Positions 60,097-64,000 of a DNA stretch of 64,000 bases are shown piece by piece (position 1 is the stretch's first letter; each line of letters starts with the position of its first letter). Under the pieces are notes generated by a model. That model did no database searches and was not told where the DNA came from. It saw only the letters and a list, made by a program, of their open reading frames with translations. A program made the position numbers and the translations under genes. This DNA is from CAVQBC01 sp963848415. GTDB lineage: Bacteria; Actinomycetota; Thermoleophilia; Solirubrobacterales; Solirubrobacteraceae. The stretch lies in NCBI GenBank assembly GCA_963848415.1, contig CAWKDN010000001.1, forward strand, positions 2,046,001-2,110,000, written 5' to 3'.

Positions 60097-61241
60097 CGCC
60101 GGGGATTCTCCTCCGGCGCCCCGGCCGCCGCCCCGTCGAGCACCAGCACGGTGCGGGCGCCCTCGCCGCGGCGCAGGCGCTCGAGCGCCGCCTCGACGTC
60201 CTCCAGTGCGCCGAGGTGGGAGACGGCGTCGGCGATCGGCAGCTCGCGGGCGGCCGCCTGCGCCGCCAGCTCCGAGATCTGGGCGGCCGGGTCGCCGGAG
60301 CCGTAGAAGGAGCCGCGCAGGCCCTTCTCGGAGAGCAGCTCGAGCGCGGGCAGGGCGACCTCGACGCCGACCGGCGCGATCCCCACCACGATCGCGGTCG
60401 CGCCGGGGCGCAGGACGTCCCACGCCAGGCGGATCGTCTCCGGGCGGCCGACGGCTTCGAAGGCGTGGTCCACGCCGCCCGGGGCAACGGCGAGCACCGC
60501 GGCGGCCGGGTCGCCTGCCGTGGCGTCGACCAGCTCGGTCGCGCCGCGGCCGCGGGCCAGCGCCAGCTTGCCGGCGTCGCGGTCGACGGCGACGATCCGC
60601 GCGGCACCGGCCATGGCGGCCGCCGCCACGATCTGCAGGCCGACGCCGCCGCAGCCCACCACGCACACCGAGTCGCCGGGCGCGACCCGGCCCGCGCGGC
60701 GCACCGCCCCGAAGCCCGTGACGACGGCACAGCCCACCAGCGCGGCCTCCCACAGCGCGAGCGTAGGCGGCACCGGGACCGCCGAGGCGGCCGGCACCAC
60801 ACAACGCTCGGCGAAGCAGGAGACGAAGTTGAAGTGCTGGACGGGCTCGCCGCCGGCGTCGCGCAGCCGCGAGCTCCCGTCGAGTAGCGTGCCCGCCCAG
60901 GCGTGGGCGCCGGCGGTCTCACACAGGTTCGGGCGCCCTGCGCGGCACGGCCCGCAGTGCCGACAGCTCGGGACGAAGCAGAACGCGACGCGGTCACCGG
61001 GGGAGAGCGCGGCCACGTCCGGGCCGACGGCTTCGATCACGCCGGCGCCCTCGTGGCCGGGCACGATCGGCACCCGGCCGGCGCCGAGGCTCCCCTCGGC
61101 GAGGTGGAGGTCGGAGTGACAGACGCCCGCCGCCGCCACGCGCACGAGCACCTCGCCGGCGCGCGGGGGGTCGAGCTCGAGCGTCTCGAGCGCCAGCGGC
61201 GCGCCGGCCTCGCGCAGCACCGCCGCCCGGATCGCGGTCAC
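60093..61241 (-). CDS. Zinc-dependent alcohol dehydrogenase
   Basis: The 382-residue MDR protein carries AAAGVCHSDLHLAEG (catalytic zinc Cys and His), GHEGAGVIEAVG, the structural zinc cluster CRHCGPCRAGRPNLC and the Rossmann loop VCVVGCGGVGLQIV with VDRDAGKL, which indicates NAD use. It oxidises a primary or secondary alcohol. It is class III-like in layout, but the substrate is open. GTG 61241 overlaps the stop of the enolase-superfamily gene, so the two probably act on the same compound. Confidence 0.92.
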   Translation of the reverse strand: MTAIRAAVLREAGAPLALETLELDPPRAGEVLVRVAAAGVCHSDLHLAEGSLGAGRVPIVPGHEGAGVIEAVGPDVAALSPGDRVAFCFVPSCRHCGPCRAGRPNLCETAGAHAWAGTLLDGSSRLRDAGGEPVQHFNFVSCFAERCVVPAASAVPVPPTLALWEAALVGCAVVTGFGAVRRAGRVAPGDSVCVVGCGGVGLQIVAAAAMAGAARIVAVDRDAGKLALARGRGATELVDATAGDPAAAVLAVAPGGVDHAFEAVGRPETIRLAWDVLRPGATAIVVGIAPVGVEVALPALELLSEKGLRGSFYGSGDPAAQISELAAQAAARELPIADAVSHLGALEDVEAALERLRRGEGARTVLVLDGAAAGAPEENPRR

Positions 61242-62347
61242 GGCACCCGCCAGCGCTCGAGCGCCTCGAGATCGGGCTCGACGCCGAGGCCCGGGCCGGC
61301 GGGCGGGCTGATGAAGCCGTCGGCCTCGATCTCCAGTGGCGCCGGCAGCAGCCAGTCGCGCTGCGCGGGCGTCCACGCCGGCGGGTCGAACGGCACCTCG
61401 AGGTAAGGGCAGGTCGAGACCGCCAGCGCGAGGTGCAGGTTGGCCAGCAGGCCGAGCCCGTTGGACCAGGTGTGCGGGGAGAACGACCCGCCGCAGAGAT
61501 CCGCGAGCGCCGCGATCCGCCGGCAGCCGCCGAGACCGCCGGCGAGCACGACGTCGGGCTGGACGACGTCCACGCCGCCGCGCAGCAGCAGGTCGCGCGC
61601 CTCGAAGAGCCCGCGGACCATCTCGCCCGCGGCGAGGCGCAGCGAGGTGCGGCGCCGCAGCAGCGCGTAGCCCTCGACGTCGGCGGTGGGCAGCGGCTCC
61701 TCGAGCCAGTAGACGCCGATCGGCTCTAGCGCGCGGGCGCACTGGGTCGCCGTGGCCACGTCCCAGCGCGGCGAGCGGTCGCCGGCCATCCGCCAGCCCT
61801 GGTTGGCGTCGACCATCAGCTCGACGTCGCCGCCGACGGCGTCGCGCACGGCCTCGACGACCGCCACGTCCTCGCGCCAGTCGGCGTGGTGGAAGCGCAG
61901 CTTGACCGCCCGCACCCCGGCGTCGCGCAGCGCCCGGACGCGCTGCGCCCGCTCGGAAGGCGCGACGAGCTCGCCGCTGGAGGCGTAGGCCGCAATGCGC
62001 TCCGAACGACCGCCCAGAAGCCGCCAGAGCGGCTCGCCGAGCGCGCGCGCGGCCAGGTCCCAGACGGCGACCTCGGCGATCCACGGCCGCCCGCCGTGCA
62101 GGTCGACCGTCTCGCACAGCTCGCGCACCACCTCGGTGCGCCGCGGGTCGAGCCCGGCCAGCAGCTCGGCGATCTGCGGCGCGTCGGGCAGGTGGTCGCC
62201 GCTGGCGTAGCCGCGGCGCCCCTCGTCGTCGGCGACGATCGCGAGGCTCGCCTCGAGCGCGGTGCGCGGGACCGGGTCCCACGCGGCGTGAAAGGGCGGC
62301 TCGAGCGGGAAGCGGTAGCGTCGGACCTCCAGCGACGTGATGCGCAT
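61238..62347 (-). CDS. Enolase-superfamily dehydratase/racemase (mandelate racemase-like)
   Basis: The 369-residue protein has the capping domain (RITSLEVRRYRFPLEPPFHA) and the barrel. RAVKLRFHHADW has the lysine at about residue 149. Metal ligands lie in LMVDANQGW (about 178), WLEEPLP (about 214) and LAAGEM (about 240), and SPHTW has a histidine at about 292. The K-plus-H arrangement fits acid-sugar dehydratases or mandelate racemase-type enzymes. The substrate is unknown. It heads an operon with an alcohol dehydrogenase and an XRE regulator. Confidence 0.9.
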   Translation of the reverse strand: MRITSLEVRRYRFPLEPPFHAAWDPVPRTALEASLAIVADDEGRRGYASGDHLPDAPQIAELLAGLDPRRTEVVRELCETVDLHGGRPWIAEVAVWDLAARALGEPLWRLLGGRSERIAAYASSGELVAPSERAQRVRALRDAGVRAVKLRFHHADWREDVAVVEAVRDAVGGDVELMVDANQGWRMAGDRSPRWDVATATQCARALEPIGVYWLEEPLPTADVEGYALLRRRTSLRLAAGEMVRGLFEARDLLLRGGVDVVQPDVVLAGGLGGCRRIAALADLCGGSFSPHTWSNGLGLLANLHLALAVSTCPYLEVPFDPPAWTPAQRDWLLPAPLEIEADGFISPPAGPGLGVEPDLEALERWRVP

Positions 62348-62378
62348 CGCCGGAGGTTGTACCGGAGCGCGGGCCGGC

Positions 62379-63431
62379 TCAGATGTCTGAGGCGAAGGCC
62401 GTGTACTTCGGCCGCAGCGACGGGTCGGAGCCGAGGAACGCGTGCTTGGTCATGTCGGCGGAGTAGCGGCTCGCCGGCGGCGTGCGCCCGATCGCCTCGG
62501 CCAGCGCCCGCACGTGGTGCGGCGCCGCCCCGCAGCACAGGCCCAGGTAGCCGACCCCGAGCTCGTACGCGGCGCGGGCGAAGTCCGCGATCTCATAGCG
62601 GTTGCAGGTGAACGGATCCAGCGCCGTGGGGAACGCGCGGCCCTCCGGCGGCACGTCCGGGTAGTGCGGGTCGCGCAGCGCCTGGAAGTTCGGCGCCTCG
62701 TCCGTCGTACGGTAGGGCACCGGCAGCGCTGCGACGGGCACGTCGACCGCCGCCACGATGTCGGCCAGCATCGGCAGCATCGTCTGCGGCCCGCGGATGC
62801 AGTTCAGGCCGACGACGTCGGCGCCCGCGGCCTCCAGCCGCCGGCAAGCCTCGGGTACCGGCATGCCCTCGCGCGTCTCCGGCCGCCCGTGGATGGCGAG
62901 CGTGATGACCGCCGGCAGCCCGGCGCGCTTGATGGCTTCGGTGGCGATCAGCGCCTCCTCGAACCACCAGAAGGTCTCGCCGATGATGAAGTCGACGCCG
63001 GCCTGGGCGGCCCAGGCGACCTGCTCGGAGAGGATCGCCTCGGTCGCTGCCCGGTCCTCGGCGTCGGGCGTGAAGACGTTGGTGTTGCAGACGTCGCCGG
63101 CAAACAGGGCGCCGGTCTCCACCGCCACGCTGGCGGCGAGCCCGAGCGCGCGCAGGTTGATCTCCTCCAGGCGGTCCTCGAGGCCGACGACGCGCAGCTT
63201 CTCGCGGTGGGCGTAGTAGGTGAAGGCCTCCACGACGTCCGACCCGGCGTGGACGAACTCGCGGTGCAGCTGGGTGACCATCTCGGGGTGCTCGAGCACC
63301 ACCTCTGGGACGAACGCGCCGGCCTGCAGGTAGCCGCGGCGCTCGAGCTCGAAGAGGTAGCCCTCGGCGCAGATCACCGGCCCCTGCTCGAGCCGCTCGA
63401 GCAGTCCCGGTCGCGTGTCCACTGTCGCCAT
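62379..63431 (-). CDS. Homocysteine S-methyltransferase-family enzyme
   Basis: The 350-residue barrel protein carries VICAEGYLFELERRGYL, EAFTYYAHREKL, VDFIIGETFWWFEEAL, VVGLNCIRGPQTML and the C-terminal zinc motif GVGYLGLCCGAAPHHVRAL (two adjacent Cys). These match betaine- and S-methylmethionine-dependent homocysteine methyltransferases. The methyl donor is not known. GGGAGG lies 4 nt before ATG 63431. It is 31 bp upstream of the enolase gene on the same strand and may belong to the same unit. Confidence 0.9.
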   Translation of the reverse strand: MATVDTRPGLLERLEQGPVICAEGYLFELERRGYLQAGAFVPEVVLEHPEMVTQLHREFVHAGSDVVEAFTYYAHREKLRVVGLEDRLEEINLRALGLAASVAVETGALFAGDVCNTNVFTPDAEDRAATEAILSEQVAWAAQAGVDFIIGETFWWFEEALIATEAIKRAGLPAVITLAIHGRPETREGMPVPEACRRLEAAGADVVGLNCIRGPQTMLPMLADIVAAVDVPVAALPVPYRTTDEAPNFQALRDPHYPDVPPEGRAFPTALDPFTCNRYEIADFARAAYELGVGYLGLCCGAAPHHVRALAEAIGRTPPASRYSADMTKHAFLGSDPSLRPKYTAFASDI

Positions 63432-63464
63432 GGTGCCTCCCCTTGCTGCCGGTCCGAAGGGGCG

Positions 63465-63492
63465 AGGGTACAACGGCGAAGCTAGAATGCAA
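63465..63492 (-). promoter_or_regulatory. Promoter of the homocysteine methyltransferase-type gene
   Basis: On the minus strand, TTGCAT (63492-63487) and TACCCT (63470-63465) are 16 nt apart. The predicted leader is about 27 nt with a strong ribosome-binding site. Confidence 0.6.
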
Positions 63493-63493
63493 C

Positions 63494-63516
63494 GGGGTTG
63501 CCGGCTTGGCAACCCC
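63494..63516. promoter_or_regulatory. Perfect 9-bp inverted repeat in a divergent promoter region
   Basis: GGGGTTGCC and GGCAACCCC flank a 5-nt loop. The repeat abuts the -35 box of the methyltransferase-type gene and lies 56 bp upstream of the nitrilase-family start, so it could be an operator serving both. Confidence 0.5.
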
Positions 63517-63571
63517 TCGCGCTTGTGCTCTACCGGGCGACGCCGAACCTCGCGACTGGCATGCTGGCGCG

Positions 63572-64000
63572 GTGGTCACCGTACCGAAGCCGCTGCGGAT
63601 CGCGCTCGTCCAGCCTGACATCCGACTCGGCGACCTCGAGCACAACCTCGGCCGCCTGACCGAGCTGGTCGCGCGCGGCCGCGAGGCGGGAGCCGAGCTG
63701 ATCGTGCTCCCCGAGCTGGGCGTGAGCGGCTACTCGCTGGGGGAGATCGACGAGGACCTCTCGCTCGTCGTGTCAGACCCCCGGCTGGCCGCGCTGGTGG
63801 CCGAGGGCGGCGACGCGGCGGTCGTGATCGGCTTCGCCGAGGACGGCCCGGGACACCACGTCTACAACAGCGCGGCGTACTTCGAGGGCGGCGCCGTCTG
63901 TCACCTGCACCGCAAGCTCTACCTTCCCACCTACGGCGCCTTCGAGGAGCGCAAGCACTTCAGCCCGGGGGCGGCGATGCGCGCGTTCGACACGACGGCG
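63572..64000 (+). CDS. Nitrilase-superfamily amidohydrolase, N-terminal part
   Basis: The gene continues past the window end; 143 codons are present. The sequence PLRIALVQPDIRLGDLEHNL, LIVLPELGVSGYSLGE with the catalytic Glu48, and CHLHRKLYLPTYGAFEER with the catalytic Lys115 identify a carbon-nitrogen hydrolase. The catalytic Cys lies beyond the window. Substrates in this family include amides, nitriles and the glutamine of NAD synthetases. GTG 63572 follows a CATGCT sequence by 6 nt. Confidence 0.88.
   Translation, partial: MVTVPKPLRIALVQPDIRLGDLEHNLGRLTELVARGREAGAELIVLPELGVSGYSLGEIDEDLSLVVSDPRLAALVAEGGDAAVVIGFAEDGPGHHVYNSAAYFEGGAVCHLHRKLYLPTYGAFEERKHFSPGAAMRAFDTTA

Overview
The window is about 74% GC DNA that is nearly fully coded on both strands. 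It has frequent GTG/TTG starts, many genes with no Shine-Dalgarno site, and TANNNT boxes placed directly upstream of start codons. Together with the gene content (RecBCD, YvcK, paired DUF202 proteins, DUF6325 proteins, an OtsB/GH65/beta-PGM cluster) this points to a chromosome of an actinobacterium. My inference is the Thermoleophilia/Solirubrobacterales; no rRNA or species marker is present to prove it.

Layout. 0-5 kb: two alpha/beta hydrolases, a membrane protein, a ZIP-type metal transporter, a Dabb protein and YvcK. 4.9-9 kb: a minus-strand trehalose operon (OtsB, GH65 phosphorylase, beta-phosphoglucomutase). 9-12 kb: two overlapping FGGY sugar kinases. 12-15.7 kb: small membrane proteins, a polysaccharide deacetylase, a VOC protein and a NUDIX hydrolase. 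15.7-19.5 kb: tRNA-Thr(GGT) with a decayed integrative element behind it, bounded by a 44-bp repeat of the tRNA 3' half. 19.7-24.7 kb: an M23 endopeptidase, a PAP2 protein, a Fic protein with a palindromic operator, a cupin and a two-domain VOC protein. 24.7-33.6 kb: recC-recB-recD. 33.7-41.2 kb: a GCS2-type ligase, a penicillin-binding protein, a flavinylation operon (ferric-reductase-like protein, FMN-binding protein, ApbE) and a DUF2252 protein. 41.3-52.5 kb: a stress-type region with a large LuxR regulator, a broken glutamate decarboxylase, a universal stress protein, a response regulator, two DUF6325 proteins, SHOCT, YciI, DoxX and PRC-barrel proteins, and a TauE/SafE permease. 52.5-53 kb: a structured non-coding stretch with tandem hairpin repeats. 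53-58.3 kb: pyruvate kinase, an SNF2 helicase and a PHB-depolymerase-type esterase. 58.3-64 kb: small unknown genes, then an enolase-superfamily enzyme, a zinc alcohol dehydrogenase and an XRE regulator in one operon, a homocysteine-methyltransferase-type enzyme, and the start of a nitrilase-family gene that runs off the window.

Four observations stand out. (1) At least a dozen genes carry a -10 box ending 6-10 nt before the start codon, which predicts widespread leaderless transcription; one such promoter appears to drive a nine-residue leader ORF coupled to otsB. (2) The two copies of the tRNA-Thr 3' half differ by one compensated T-stem base pair, so they come from different tRNA lineages. 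(3) A 22-bp motif and a GGACCGCGGTCC-type palindrome recur upstream of the stress-region genes. (4) About ten otherwise well conserved genes, including recB and recC, are broken by single-base shifts, often in homopolymers. Many of these may be sequencing errors, and annotations that depend on them should be read with that in mind.
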